Notes under the pieces: generated by a model | The model's input: the letters and a program-made list of their open reading frames with translations, nothing else | The model's database searches: none | Told to the model about the DNA's origin: nothing | In this document: piece after piece, positions 14,405-14,528 of the stretch | Layout: every line of letters starts with the position of its first letter | Numbering within the stretch: the first letter of the stretch is position 1 | Origin: Bacillota bacterium | GTDB lineage: Bacteria > Bacillota > Clostridia > Oscillospirales > Ruminococcaceae | DNA length: 14,528 nt | Direction of reading: 5' to 3' | Assembly (NCBI GenBank): GCA_023388515.1 | Contig: JAEWGD010000019.1 | Span: 1-14,528, forward strand | Position numbers and translations under genes: made by a program

Positions 14405-14432
14405 TATCAGGGCGATGATTTAGTTCTACCCA

Positions 14433-14463
14433 CAACAAACCTCGATTTTATCGGGGTTTGTTG
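14433..14463 (+). terminator. Probable terminator after tRNA-Lys
   Basis: A 14-bp stem with one T-G pair (14433-14446 with 14450-14463, loop TTT) lies 28 nt beyond the tRNA. The T-rich character is within the 3' arm (GGGGTTTGTTG), and the following CCGTTT is a poor T tract. The long stem still makes it the best end point for the tRNA transcript. Confidence 0.5.
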
Positions 14464-14528
14464 CCGTTTAAGGTACTGAAATTTAGCATTGAAATCTATA
14501 GATGCAAACGCAGTTTTACCGTTGAGGA

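Noticed and set aside
14433..14528. Open plus-strand frame across the hairpin after tRNA-Lys running to the window end
   Set aside because: No start codon with a ribosome binding site is visible and much of it is the hairpin itself; cannot be judged without more sequence.
1..14528. CRISPR arrays, IS elements, prophage, toxin-antitoxin or defence genes
   Set aside because: No direct-repeat arrays, transposase or recombinase motifs were found; all sizeable frames are housekeeping, metabolic, sporulation or regulatory genes.

Overview
This is a low-GC, AT-rich chromosomal segment from a spore-forming Firmicute, most likely an anaerobic clostridial lineage (Clostridia, possibly Oscillospiraceae/Ruminococcus-like). 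The evidence is the spore-maturation pair spmA-spmB, an AbrB-type regulator with a cysteine-rich tail, a large type III glutamine synthetase, a phenylalanine T-box leader, strong AGGAGG ribosome binding sites and near-consensus sigma-A promoters. Coding density is high and most genes are housekeeping or amino-acid metabolism. No phage, IS element, CRISPR array, toxin-antitoxin or defence locus is visible.

Layout. Minus strand, 1-3308: the first 17 codons of a gene running off the left edge (possibly a GNAT acetyltransferase), then, reading right to left, an operon of a DUF6106-like membrane protein, acpS, the bifunctional NAD(P)HX repair gene nnr and a small lipoprotein. Plus strand, 3378-7140: a promoter and phenylalanine T-box leader followed by pheS-pheT. 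A perfect bidirectional terminator at 7260-7301 separates pheT from the converging threonine operon. Minus strand, 7300-9982: an HTH-ACT regulator, hom (homoserine dehydrogenase) and thrB (homoserine kinase), from one extended -10 promoter. Plus strand, 10138-12434: glnN (type III glutamine synthetase) with a structured leader and its own terminator. Minus strand, 12501-12896: abrB with promoter and terminator. Plus strand, 13069-14463: spmA-spmB with a 4-nt overlap, then tRNA-Lys(UUU) with a fully consensus promoter.

How the parts work together. pheST charges tRNA-Phe and is sensed by its own T-box. hom and thrB take aspartate semialdehyde to O-phosphohomoserine for threonine, and the ACT-HTH gene is placed to sense the amino-acid product. 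glnN assimilates ammonium. AcpS activates acyl carrier protein, and Nnr repairs damaged NAD(P)H. SpmA/B act in spore core dehydration.

Nothing here looks like a wholly new system. The points most worth a second look are regulatory: an ANTAR-type A1/G4 hexaloop hairpin plus a Shine-Dalgarno-sequestering hairpin in the glnN leader, and a homoserine dehydrogenase whose C-terminal ACT domain appears eroded next to a stand-alone ACT protein with an intact ligand motif.
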